A stretch of DNA of 64,000 bases from Cupriavidus sp. MP-37 (GTDB taxonomy: Bacteria; Pseudomonadota; Gammaproteobacteria; Burkholderiales; Burkholderiaceae). The stretch is taken from NCBI RefSeq assembly GCF_020618415.1, contig NZ_CP085345.1:1736001-1800000 (forward strand). The letters are read 5' to 3'. Under the pieces are notes generated by a model that had not been told where the DNA came from, did not search any database, and saw nothing but the letters and a program-made list of their open reading frames with translations. Positions 17,766 to 25,804 of the stretch are shown here, in pieces. Every line of letters begins with the position of its first letter. Position 1 is the stretch's first letter. A program made the translations under genes and the position numbers.

Positions 17766-17888
17766 CTCCCTCTCCCGCTTGCGGGAGAGGGTCGGGGTGA
17801 GGGCGGGAGCCACCACGAAGTGACGCGCGTCGCTATTGCCACCGCCCGCCCTCACCCCCGGCCCCTCTCCCGCTCGCGGGAGAGGGGA
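17766..17888. repeat. REP pair (BIME) downstream of the acylase gene
   Basis: Two palindromic units lie head to head: CCCTCTCCCGC/GCGGGAGAGGG (17768-17791, 2-base loop) and CCCCTCTCCCGC/GCGGGAGAGGGG (17862-17887). Between them GGTGAGGGCGGG (17796-17807) pairs with CCCGCCCTCACC (17845-17856). The same unit recurs at 30302-30325, 30398-30423 and 58530-58552. The location between the convergent ends of two genes is typical of REP elements and may also stop transcription. Confidence 0.85.
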
Positions 17889-17920
17889 GCAAACCAGCAG
17901 CGGGCTGAACGCCGTAGCCC

Positions 17921-18598
17921 TTACTTCAACAACCCCAACACCGCCTCGGCGCCCGCCTCCGACGACGCCGGGTTCTGCCCCGTCACCAGCCGCCCCGCCA
18001 CCGCTACGTGGCTGGTCCAGTCGTCGCCGCGCGTAAACCGCCCGCCGTTGGCCTTGAGCACATCCTCCACCAGGAACGGCACCACCTCGGTCAACTGCAC
18101 CGCGGCTTCCTCGCTGTTGGTAAAGCCCGTGACTTCCTTGCCCTGCACCAGCGGCTGGCCATCCGCGCCCTTCACGTGCCGCAGCACCCCGGGCGCATGG
18201 CAGACCGCGCCCACCGGCTTGCCGAGCCGGTCGAACTGCTCGATCAACGCGATCGAACGCTTGTCTTCGGCCAGGTCCCACAACGGACCATGGCCGCCGG
18301 GATAAAACACGGCGTCGAAGTCCTCGGCCTTCACCTGGTCCAGCGTCAGCGTGCTGCCCAGCGCCTGCTGCGCGGCACTATCGCTGCGAAAGCGCCGTGT
18401 CGCATCGGTCTGCGCATCCGGGTCGTCGCTCTTGGGGTCGATCGGCGGCTGGCCGCCCTTGGGCGAGGCCAGCGTGATGTCGGCGCCGGCGTCCTTGAAG
18501 ACGTAGTACGGGGCGGCGAATTCCTCCAGCCAGAAGCCGGTCTTCTTGCCGGTATTGCCGAGCTGGTCGTGCGAGGTCAGCACCATCAGGATTTTCAT
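17921..18598 (-). CDS. DJ-1/PfpI family protein (Hsp31-like glyoxalase/deglycase group)
   Basis: A 225-residue cytoplasmic protein with the class I glutamine-amidotransferase-like fold. The nucleophile elbow is AVCHAPG with Cys133 and His134, and Glu25/Glu26 in FWLEEF would be the supporting acid. GFWLEE and PGGHGPLWDL are typical of the Hsp31/GLX3 branch, whose members detoxify methylglyoxal. ATG 18598 has GGAGA upstream; a longer frame to 18622 is less likely. The gene is divergent from a LysR gene 96 bases away, with a dyad between them, so it may be that regulator's target. Confidence 0.88.
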   Translation of the reverse strand: MKILMVLTSHDQLGNTGKKTGFWLEEFAAPYYVFKDAGADITLASPKGGQPPIDPKSDDPDAQTDATRRFRSDSAAQQALGSTLTLDQVKAEDFDAVFYPGGHGPLWDLAEDKRSIALIEQFDRLGKPVGAVCHAPGVLRHVKGADGQPLVQGKEVTGFTNSEEAAVQLTEVVPFLVEDVLKANGGRFTRGDDWTSHVAVAGRLVTGQNPASSEAGAEAVLGLLK

Positions 18599-18672
18599 GT
18601 GGGTTCTCCGGTTTGCATCCACGGTGGGCCGGGCAGCCCCGGCATTGGCAACATCCTACGCAGCTGGCTATG

Positions 18673-18695
18673 ATTCGAAAACCTCGAATCTTCGA
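18673..18695. promoter_or_regulatory. candidate LysR operator in the divergent DJ-1/LysR interval
   Basis: ATTCGA at 18673-18678 and TCGAAT at 18684-18689 form a perfect 6-bp dyad with a 5-base spacer. An overlapping dyad TCGAA/TTCGA with a 2-base spacer lies at 18684-18695. Interrupted dyads of this size between a LysR gene and its divergent neighbour are the usual binding sites of LysR-type regulators. It sits directly in front of the LysR start, which suits autoregulation. Confidence 0.5.
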
Positions 18696-19669
18696 TGTCT
18701 GCCATCCAAAAAATGAATATCGCCGGCAAGGACCTGAACCTGCTCTATGTCTTCCATGTGCTCTACCAGGAAGGCAACGCCTCACGCGCGGCGGCGCGCA
18801 TGGCGCTGAGCCAGCCGGCGCTCAGCCACAAGCTCAACCGCCTGCGCGACGAGCTGGGCGACCCGCTGTTCGTGCGCGCGCCGCGCGGCCTGACGCCGAC
18901 GCCACGCGCGCATGCGCTGGCGCCGCAGGTGCAGCGGCTGGTGGCGGAGCTGGATGCGTTCTACGACGCCTGCGACGGCCGCGATTTCCTCGCGCGCAGC
19001 GAGGCCGTGCACATCTACACCACCGACTACATGGAGCAACTGCTGCTGCCGGCGCTGTTGCCGCGGCTGCGCCGCGATGCGCCCGGCGTGGTGCTGGTCA
19101 CGCACAATACGCGCGGCGAGCTGCCGCGCGAGGAGCTGGAGAAGGGCACCTGCGACCTGGCGATCGCGGGCTTTTACGAGAACCTGCCCGACACCTTCCA
19201 CCAGCAGCGGCTGGGCAGCGAGGATTTCGTGGTGCTGGCCTCGCGCACCAACCGGCGCGTCGCTCAGGGGCTGGACCTGGACGCGTTCCTGGCGTGCGAG
19301 CATCTGCTGACCACGCTGACCGGCGACCTCAACGGCGTGGTGGATCGCGCGCTGGCACGGCTGGGGCATCGGCGCACGGTGGTGGCGGGTTTGTCGAGCT
19401 TCCTCGCGCCGAGCCGGCTGGTGCGCGGCTCGGCGCTGCTGCTGACCTGCCTGCGCTCGGTCGCGCAGGAAGCGGTGGCGCGTGATCCGGACCTGGTGAT
19501 GCTGCCGGTGCCGTTCGCGCTGCCCCAGGTCGACATGATGCAGATCTGGCACGCGCGCACCGATGCCGACCGGCTGCGGCGCTGGCTGCGCCAGCAGATC
19601 CAGGAAGTGGCCGGCGCCATCGGCGTGGCCGCGCCCGCCGCGCAGCGGCCGCGCGTCAGGCGCGGTTGA
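18695..19669 (+). CDS. LysR-type transcriptional regulator
   Basis: A 324-residue regulator with an N-terminal winged helix-turn-helix (about 13-72; DLNLLYVFHVLYQEGNASRA and LSQPALSHKLNRLRDELGD) and a C-terminal effector-binding domain (about 95-305) of the NodD/LinR-like branch, judged by RAPRGLTPTPRA and the AIAGFYENLPDTF-like region. It is divergent from the DJ-1 family gene and ends 14 bases inside the 3' end of the opposing SDR gene. Met1 (18695) and Met7 (18713) are both possible starts; neither has a good Shine-Dalgarno. Probable target: the DJ-1-type gene through the dyad at 18673-18695. Confidence 0.9.
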   Translation: MSAIQKMNIAGKDLNLLYVFHVLYQEGNASRAAARMALSQPALSHKLNRLRDELGDPLFVRAPRGLTPTPRAHALAPQVQRLVAELDAFYDACDGRDFLARSEAVHIYTTDYMEQLLLPALLPRLRRDAPGVVLVTHNTRGELPREELEKGTCDLAIAGFYENLPDTFHQQRLGSEDFVVLASRTNRRVAQGLDLDAFLACEHLLTTLTGDLNGVVDRALARLGHRRTVVAGLSSFLAPSRLVRGSALLLTCLRSVAQEAVARDPDLVMLPVPFALPQVDMMQIWHARTDADRLRRWLRQQIQEVAGAIGVAAPAAQRPRVRRG

Positions 19670-20348
19670 CCACCGGCAGCAGCGCGCCGTGCACGGCGCG
19701 CGCGGCATCCGATGCCAGGAACACGATCACGTCGGCCAGTGCATCCAGGGCGACCCAGCGCGAGCTGTCGGCATCGGGCATGGCCTGGCGGTTCTCGGGC
19801 GTGTCGAGGATGCTGGGCAGCACCGCGTTGACGCGGATGCCCTGGTCGCGCAGCTCGGCCGACATCGATTCGGTGACCCGCGCCAGCGCGTCCTTCGAGG
19901 CGCAGTAGGCACCCATCTGCGCCAGTCCGCGCGCGGCCGAATTGGCGCCGACGTTGACGATGGCGCCGCCGCCCGCGGCCAGCATGTGCGGCACCACCGC
20001 GCGCGCCATGTTCAGCACCGTGCCGACGTTCATGTCGAACAGCCGGTTCCAGTCGGCCGCGCTGGTCTCGTGGATGCCCGTGCCCATGGCGAAGCCGCCG
20101 GCCAGGTTGCACACCACGTCGATGCGCCCGCACGCCTGCACGGCCCCGCCGATGGCCTGGCCCAGGCTGTCCGCATCGAGCAGGTCGGCCTGCAGCGCCA
20201 GGTGGCCGCTGCCGGCCTCGGGCAACGGTGCGGCATGGCGGTCCAGCAGCACCACGCGCGCGCCTGCCTGGGCGAAGGCATGCGCGACCGCGCGTCCGAG
20301 GTTGCCGCTGGCGCCGGTGACCAGTACGTTCTTGCCGTGGAAGTTCAT
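19656..20348 (-). CDS. short-chain dehydrogenase/reductase
   Basis: A 230-residue classical SDR. The cofactor motif is TGASGNLG (11-18), the structural NLAG segment is at 81-84, and the catalytic residues are Asn108, Ser137, Tyr148 and Lys152 (YCASK). Asp36 after beta-2 (VVLLDRH) favours NAD over NADP. It is an oxidoreductase of an unknown alcohol or ketone. The 3' end overlaps the opposing LysR gene by 14 bases. It lies upstream of the broken LysR gene on the same strand but about 185 bases away, so co-transcription is not implied. Confidence 0.9.
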   Translation of the reverse strand: MNFHGKNVLVTGASGNLGRAVAHAFAQAGARVVLLDRHAAPLPEAGSGHLALQADLLDADSLGQAIGGAVQACGRIDVVCNLAGGFAMGTGIHETSAADWNRLFDMNVGTVLNMARAVVPHMLAAGGGAIVNVGANSAARGLAQMGAYCASKDALARVTESMSAELRDQGIRVNAVLPSILDTPENRQAMPDADSSRWVALDALADVIVFLASDAARAVHGALLPVVNRA

Positions 20349-20533
20349 TTGCGTGCTCCTGCGCCGTGGCGGCGCGCGTTGTCGTGATCAGGCTTCGCCC
20401 GGCGCTTTGTTCTTTTGAACCTTCGTGGCCGTCAGCGAAAAACGCAAGCCAGTCTACGCAACCGCACGCAACATAAGCTTGCGAAAATGCCCCGGGGTAA
20501 CCCTCGAAACGCACAGGAAGTTGCGCGCCGGCG

Positions 20534-21490
20534 TTACCGTCGGCGCCGTGCCGGCGCCTGCGCGGGGCCAACGCCGGAAGCGGCCGCTTCGCTCGCCCCA
20601 GCTTCCTCGAGGAACTGCACCAGCAACTGCGCCGCGGGCGACAGCAGCGAGAAGTCGCGGCAGCAGATGGCAAAGCGCCGCCGCGCCCAGTCATTGCGCA
20701 GCGGGATCACGCGCAGGCCGAAGGCCGTGGCAATCAGCGTGGCGATCTCGGCCGGGATGATGACGATGCCGAGTTCCGCGCGCACGCAGCGCAGCGCGGC
20801 GTCGAAGGTCGACACCACGGCGCGGTGCGCAATGCGGCGCCCCTGGATCGCGGCGTAGCGCGCCAGCATGATCTGCACCGCGGTCTGCGCCGGCATCGCG
20901 ATCTGGTCGTACTCCAGCGTGTCTTCGAACCGGCAGCTCTCCGCGCGCGCCAGCGGGTGCCCGGGATAGACCACGGCGGCGAGGTGGTCGGCGCGGTAGG
21001 GGCGGGTCTGGAAGCCCTCCAGGTCTGCCGCGTCTCAGCAGATGCCCAGCGGCGCGGTGCCGTCGCGCAGCGCGCTGACCACCTCGCTGCTCAGGCTTTC
21101 TTCGATGGTCACGCGCACGTCGCGGTGCTCGGGCCGTTGCATGAAGGCGGCGATGTCGTCCGGCAGCGATTCCGCCATGGTCGACACCGTGGCCAGCAGG
21201 CGCACCTGCCCGCGCACGCCGGAACCATAGTCGGCCATGTCGCGCGCGACGCGATCGGCGGCGGCGAGCATGGCGCGCGCATGCGCCAGCACGATCTCGC
21301 CGGCGGGCGTGGGGATCACGCCGCGGCGGCGGCGTTCCAGCAGCGTGGCGCCGACGGTTTCCTCCAGCTGCGCCAGGCGCTTGCTGATGGCGGAAGCGAC
21401 GATGTGTTCCTGCTCGCCGGCGCGCGCCATGTTGCGGGTTTCGCAGACGGCGACGAACAGGCGCAGCGTGGTGAGGTCGAGGTCTCGCAT
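20534..21490 (-). pseudogene. LysR-type regulator interrupted by one in-frame TGA
   Basis: From ATG 21490 the frame encodes a LysR regulator: winged HTH (MRDLDLTTLRLFVAVCETRN onward) and the first half of the effector domain. A TGA at 21035-21037 follows Gly-Ile-Cys, and the same frame then continues without interruption through DAADLEGF and the rest of the effector domain to the normal stop at 20534. Full length would be 318 codons, normal for the family. The context G-I-C-(stop)-D-A-A suggests a Trp codon changed from TGG to TGA. Either the regulator is truncated to about 151 residues or the base is a sequencing error. It is divergent from the HMG-CoA-lyase-like operon, its likely target. 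Confidence 0.85.
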
Positions 21491-21706
21491 GGCGGGGGCG
21501 CAATGTTTCCGGCTTGGAATGCTACGCCGCTTGCCCGCGTCACGGCATCGCATCCGGGAAATCCCGTAGCGCAGGTGAGATTGTCATCCTGGCTTTCCGA
21601 TCCGGCATGCCTGGCTGCGTAAACCATCGCTTCAGCTTGCCCGCAGAAACTCATAGAGTTGTTCCGTCGCCCCGCCGAGGGACGCCTTTTCCAGTCCCCG
21701 AGAACC

Positions 21707-22654
21707 ATGACCCATTCCCTCCCCAGCCACGCCGTGATCCGCGAAGTCGGTCTGCGCGATGGCCTGCAAAGCGTCCGCACCATCCTGCCTACCGCCAGCA
21801 AGCTGGCGTGGATCCGTGGCGCCTACGCCGCCGGACTGCGCGAACTGGAAGTCGGTTCGTTCGTCCCCGCGCGGCTGTTGCCGCAACTGGCCGATACCGC
21901 CGAACTGGTCGCGTTCGCGCGCACGCTGCCGGGCTTGTTCACTTCGGTGCTGGTGCCCAATTTGCGCGGCGCGCAGGACGCACTCGACAGCGGCGCCGAC
22001 CTGCTGATCGTGCCGCTGTCGGCCAGCCATGCGCACAGCCTCGCCAACCTGCGCAAGACGCCCGATGAAGTCGTTGCCGAAGTGGCGCGCATCCGCGCCG
22101 CGCGCGATGCCAGCGGCGCCAGGACGCTGATCGAAGGCGGCGTCGGCACCGCGTTCGGCTGCACGCTGCAGGGTCATGTCGATGCGGAGGAAGTGCTGCG
22201 GCTGATGCAGGCGCTGCTCGATGCCGGTGCCGATCGCGTCAGCCTGGCCGACACCGTCGGCTATGCCGATCCGCGCATGGTGCGCGAGCTGTTCGCGCGC
22301 GCCGTGGCGATCGCCGGCGATCGGTTCTGGTGCGGCCATTTCCATGACACGCGCGGACTCGGGCTGGCCAATGTCTATGCCGCGCTCGAAGCCGGCGTGA
22401 CGCGCTTCGACGCCTGCCTGGCCGGCATCGGCGGCTGCCCGCATGCGCCCGGCGCCAGCGGCAATGTCGCCACCGAAGACCTCGCGTACATGCTGGCCAG
22501 CATGGGGATCGATACCGGCATCGATATCGCCCGCCTGCTGGCGCTGCGTGCGGACGTGGCCGGCTGGCTGCGCGACGAAACCCTGCACGGCACGCTGTGG
22601 CGCGCCGGCCTGCCCAAGACTTTCGCGGCCCAGCCGGCCGCGGCCACCGTCTGA
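21707..22654 (+). CDS. hydroxymethylglutaryl-CoA lyase family protein
   Basis: A 315-residue TIM-barrel enzyme of the HMG-CoA lyase/DRE-TIM family. EVGLRDGLQ (metal- and substrate-binding Arg-Asp) opens the barrel, HFHDTRGLG gives the two metal-ligand histidines, and GGCPHAPGASGNVATEDL carries the catalytic cysteine of the flexible loop. These enzymes split 3-hydroxy-3-methylglutaryl-CoA or related hydroxyacyl-CoAs such as citramalyl-type esters. The next gene is a CoA transferase 8 bases downstream, followed by a Bug solute-binding protein, so the operon probably imports, activates and cleaves one dicarboxylate. ATG 21707 was chosen over an open upstream frame. Confidence 0.9.
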   Translation: MTHSLPSHAVIREVGLRDGLQSVRTILPTASKLAWIRGAYAAGLRELEVGSFVPARLLPQLADTAELVAFARTLPGLFTSVLVPNLRGAQDALDSGADLLIVPLSASHAHSLANLRKTPDEVVAEVARIRAARDASGARTLIEGGVGTAFGCTLQGHVDAEEVLRLMQALLDAGADRVSLADTVGYADPRMVRELFARAVAIAGDRFWCGHFHDTRGLGLANVYAALEAGVTRFDACLAGIGGCPHAPGASGNVATEDLAYMLASMGIDTGIDIARLLALRADVAGWLRDETLHGTLWRAGLPKTFAAQPAAATV

Positions 22655-22662
22655 GAACCAAC

Positions 22663-23832
22663 ATGCCCCAAGACAGCAACAGCACCAGCACCAACAATCC
22701 CCTGCCGCTCGCGGGCGTGCGCGTGGTCGAATTCACGCACATGGTGATGGGCCCCACCTGCGGCATGATCCTGGCCGACCTCGGCGCCGAAGTCATCAAG
22801 GTCGAGCCGCCCGGCGGCGACAAGACGCGCAAGCTGCCAGGCCTGGGCATCGGCTTCTTCCGCACCTTCAACCGCAACAAGAAGAGCGTGGTGCTCGACA
22901 TCACCACCGACGAAGGCCGCGCCGCCGCCGCCGAACTGGCAGGTCAGAGCGACATCCTGCTGGAGAACTTCCGCCCCGGCCTGATGCAGAAGCTGGGGCT
23001 CGACTACGCTACGTTGTCGCGCGACTACCCGCACCTGATCTACGTGTCGCACAAGGGCTTCCTGCCCGGCCCGTACGAGCACCGGCTGGCGCTGGACGAA
23101 GTGGTGCAGATGATGGGCGGCCTGTCCTACATGACCGGTCCCAGCGGCCGGCCGCTGCGCGCCGGCACCTCGGTCAACGACATCATGGGCGGCATGTTCG
23201 GCGCGATCGGCGTGCTGGCCGCGCTGCGCGAGCGCGACCGCACCGGCCGCGGCCAGGAAATCCAGAGCGCGCTGTTCGAGAACTGCGTGTTCCTGGCGTC
23301 GCAGCACATGCAGCAATACGCCATGACCGGCGAGCCGCCGCCGCCGATGCCGTCGCGCGTGTCGGCGTGGAGCGTGTATGACGTGTTCACGCTGGCGCAG
23401 GACGAGCAACTGTTTATCGGCGCGGTCAGCGACAAGCAGTTCGTCACGCTGTGCCACGTGCTGCAGCATCCGGAACTGATCGACAAGTCGGAATACGCCA
23501 GCAACACCTCGCGCGTCGCGGTGCGGCCGCAACTGCTGGAAGAGCTCGGCGCGATCCTGCGCCACCATCGCGCTGCCGAACTCGCGCCCAAGCTTGAAGC
23601 CGCCGGCATTCCCTATGCGCCGATCGTGCGTCCGGACCAGCTGCTCGACGATCCGCACCTGCTTGCCAGCGGCGGCCTGGTGCCGATGCAGGCCGACGAC
23701 GGCTCGACCACGCCCACCGTGCTGTTGCCGCTGCTGATGGGCGGCCGCCGCCCCGGCGTGCGCAGCCCGCTGCCACGGGCCGGCGAGCATAACGAAGAAA
23801 TCCTGGCGCGGCTCGGCAAGGGCCGGGGCTGA
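22663..23832 (+). CDS. CaiB/BaiF family (class III) CoA transferase
   Basis: A 389-residue class III CoA transferase. The N-terminal Rossmann part contains LAGVRVVEFTHMVMGP and LGAEVIKVEPPGGD; FNRNKKSVVLDI and ENFRPG are invariant family segments. The conserved catalytic Asp lies around LALDEVVQMMGG (near residue 146). The reaction moves CoA between acyl-CoA donors and a free acid. It is placed between a lyase gene and a Bug gene with an 8-base gap upstream, so it likely makes the CoA ester that the lyase cleaves. The donor and acceptor cannot be identified from sequence. Confidence 0.92.
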   Translation: MPQDSNSTSTNNPLPLAGVRVVEFTHMVMGPTCGMILADLGAEVIKVEPPGGDKTRKLPGLGIGFFRTFNRNKKSVVLDITTDEGRAAAAELAGQSDILLENFRPGLMQKLGLDYATLSRDYPHLIYVSHKGFLPGPYEHRLALDEVVQMMGGLSYMTGPSGRPLRAGTSVNDIMGGMFGAIGVLAALRERDRTGRGQEIQSALFENCVFLASQHMQQYAMTGEPPPPMPSRVSAWSVYDVFTLAQDEQLFIGAVSDKQFVTLCHVLQHPELIDKSEYASNTSRVAVRPQLLEELGAILRHHRAAELAPKLEAAGIPYAPIVRPDQLLDDPHLLASGGLVPMQADDGSTTPTVLLPLLMGGRRPGVRSPLPRAGEHNEEILARLGKGRG

Positions 23833-23901
23833 AGCACTGACGGGCAAGCCGCGCCACAGCGGCACCGACCACGCCCTACGATAACGATACGGAGACAACC
23901 C

Positions 23902-24891
23902 ATGCAACGTCGCATCCTGCTCAAGTCCGCGCTGGCACTTTCCGCCACGCTCGCCGCAACCCTTGCCGTCCCCGGCTTCGACGCGCTCGCGCAGGGCGGA
24001 TCGGGCAAGCCCGTGCGCCTGATCCTGCCGATCAGCGCCGGCTCCGGCGTCGACACCATCGCGCGCGCCGCGGGCCCGGCGCTCGGCAAGGCCTTCGGCC
24101 AGCCGGTGGTGATCGAGAACCTGCCTGGCGCCGGCGGTATCACCGGCGCCGCCGCGGTGGTCAAGGCGCAGCCGGACGGCAGCACGCTGGGGCTGGTGTC
24201 GAACAACCACGTGATCAACCCCAGCGTGTTCCGCGCCATGCCGTTCGACGCGATCAAGGACATTACCCCGATCAGCGTGATCGGCACCACGCCGCTGGTG
24301 CTGGTGGTCAACCCCAAGGTGCCGGCGAAGAACGTGAAGGAGCTGGTGGCGCTGCTCAAGGCGAAGCCCGATGGCTACAACTATGCGTCGTCCGGCAACG
24401 GCACCATCATCCATCTTGCCGGCGAGATGTTTCTGGACGAGGCCGGCGTGACGGCGCGCCATGTGCCGTACAAGGGCACCGGCCCGATGGTCAACGACCT
24501 GGTCGCCGGGCAGGTCGAAATGGGCGTGGTCGCGCTCAACGCGGTGGCGCCGCACCTGAAGGCGGGCACGCTGCGCGCGATCGGCCTGTGCGGCGACAAG
24601 CGCACCGACGCCGCGCCGGACATTGCCACCATCGCGGAACAAGGCTTGCCGCGCTACAACGTGGCGGGCTGGTTCGCCGTCATCGGGCCGGCCGGCATGC
24701 CGGCGGCGGAAGTCAAACGCGCGCACGATGCCTTTGCCAAAGCGTTCAAGTCGCCCGAAGTGCTGGAAGCGATGAAGAAGCAGGGCACGGTGATCGAGCC
24801 CGGCACGCCCGAGGCTGCCGCCGCGTTCTTCCGCAGCGAAGCCGCGCGCTACGCCGCGCTGGTGAAGAAGGCCAACGTCAAGGTCGAATAA
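23902..24891 (+). CDS. Bug/TctC family extracytoplasmic solute-binding protein
   Basis: A 329-residue periplasmic binding protein with a signal peptide (about 1-31, ending ALAQ). The Bug family hallmarks are present: KPVRLILPISAGSGVDTIAR, VIENLPGAGG and the SSGNGTIIHLAGEMF region that contacts the ligand carboxylate. Bug proteins bind organic acids, sometimes for tripartite TctAB carriers; no tctAB is nearby. ATG 23902 has GGAGAC upstream and a 69-base gap from the CoA transferase gene. Together with the lyase and transferase it forms a catabolic operon probably controlled by the divergent, now broken, LysR gene. Confidence 0.92.
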   Translation: MQRRILLKSALALSATLAATLAVPGFDALAQGGSGKPVRLILPISAGSGVDTIARAAGPALGKAFGQPVVIENLPGAGGITGAAAVVKAQPDGSTLGLVSNNHVINPSVFRAMPFDAIKDITPISVIGTTPLVLVVNPKVPAKNVKELVALLKAKPDGYNYASSGNGTIIHLAGEMFLDEAGVTARHVPYKGTGPMVNDLVAGQVEMGVVALNAVAPHLKAGTLRAIGLCGDKRTDAAPDIATIAEQGLPRYNVAGWFAVIGPAGMPAAEVKRAHDAFAKAFKSPEVLEAMKKQGTVIEPGTPEAAAAFFRSEAARYAALVKKANVKVE

Positions 24892-25005
24892 GCCAACTGA
24901 ACGGCATCAGGCCGCCGCTCGCGATCGCCGCGCGCGCAAGCCGCGCCGGCAAGCTGGCTGGCAAGCGCCTAGAATGTCCTGCATTCCGACCTGCAGGAGC
25001 ACGAG

Positions 25006-25386
25006 ATGTCAGGCAAGCCCGTCAGGATCCCCGGCCCCGACCATCCCATCACCATCACGCCGACCGCCGGCAGGGTGGTGGTCAAGGTGGCCGGCATCAC
25101 GATTGCCGACAGCGATGCGGCGCTGACCCTGCAGGAGGCGAACTATGCGCCGGTGCAGTACATCCCGCGCGCGCATGTCGACATGGCGCGGCTGGAGCGC
25201 AGCGCGCATGCCACCTACTGCCCGTATAAGGGCGACTGCAGTTACTTCTCCATTCCGGCCGGCGGCGAGCGCGCGCGCAACGCGGTGTGGAGCTATGAGT
25301 CGCCGTACGTTGCCGTTGCCGCCATCGGCGCGCTCCTGGCGTTTTATCCGGATCGTGTCGACAGTATCGAAATCATCGGGCCCTAA
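25006..25386 (+). CDS. DUF427 domain-containing protein
   Basis: A 126-residue single-domain protein of the DUF427 (PF04248) family, recognised by GRVVVKVAGITIADSDAALTL, YIPRAHVDMARL, TYCPYKGDCSYFS and ENAVWSYESPY-like segments. DUF427 is a small beta-rich fold with no settled biochemical role. A good ribosome binding site (AGGAGCACGAG) precedes ATG 25006. Its stop overlaps the 3' end of the opposing membrane-protein gene by 4 bases. No partner genes suggest a pathway. Confidence 0.88.
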   Translation: MSGKPVRIPGPDHPITITPTAGRVVVKVAGITIADSDAALTLQEANYAPVQYIPRAHVDMARLERSAHATYCPYKGDCSYFSIPAGGERARNAVWSYESPYVAVAAIGALLAFYPDRVDSIEIIGP

Positions 25387-25760
25387 GTTTCGAGCGCCGC
25401 GTCGATCATCGCCGCGGCCAGGCCAATCACCAGTGCAATGGCCGAGGCGATAAAGCAGCGCACCGTCTTGCGGTACTCCGGCACCGCATCGTCCTCGACG
25501 CGCAGCGCGCGGAACAGCGCGACGATCTGCAGCACCACCGCGGCCAGCAGCGCCACCGCCGCCAGCAGCGAGCGCCAGTCCCATTCGCCCGGGCTTTCGA
25601 AGCCCCAGAAACGCCAGAACCCCAGCGAAAAGCCCAGCAGCACGGTGATCGCGGTGATGATGCCCTGGCGATAGCCGGTGGGCACCACTTGCGGCGTTGG
25701 CGGCGCCACGGGAACCACGGCGGGAGGGGGTGGCGGGGCGGCAGGCTTGCCAGCATCCAT
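25383..25760 (-). CDS. hypothetical three-helix membrane protein
   Basis: A 125-residue protein I do not recognise by family. The first 28 residues are Pro/Ala-rich and cytoplasmic-looking. Three hydrophobic helices follow (about 34-50, 63-82 and 100-120), joined by a loop with WRFWGFESPGEWDWRS and a charged segment RALRVEDDAVPEYRKTVR. ATG 25758-25760 and an ACGTGCC-type upstream region give no strong start evidence, though the frame and codon use look real. It lies just upstream of a GntR gene that points the same way, but no functional link is visible. Confidence 0.65.
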   Translation of the reverse strand: MDAGKPAAPPPPPAVVPVAPPTPQVVPTGYRQGIITAITVLLGFSLGFWRFWGFESPGEWDWRSLLAAVALLAAVVLQIVALFRALRVEDDAVPEYRKTVRCFIASAIALVIGLAAAMIDAALET

Positions 25761-25804
25761 GGCACGTCTCCGGTTGCGATGGGCTGGATGCAGTCTAGTC
25801 CGGA

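Noticed and set aside
17766..17888. CRISPR-like repeats
   Set aside because: Only two palindromic units of REP type in opposite orientation, without regular spacers or cas genes.
21035..21037. Selenocysteine at the TGA in the LysR gene
   Set aside because: LysR proteins have no selenocysteine site here, no SECIS-like hairpin is visible just downstream, and Trp is the simplest ancestral codon.
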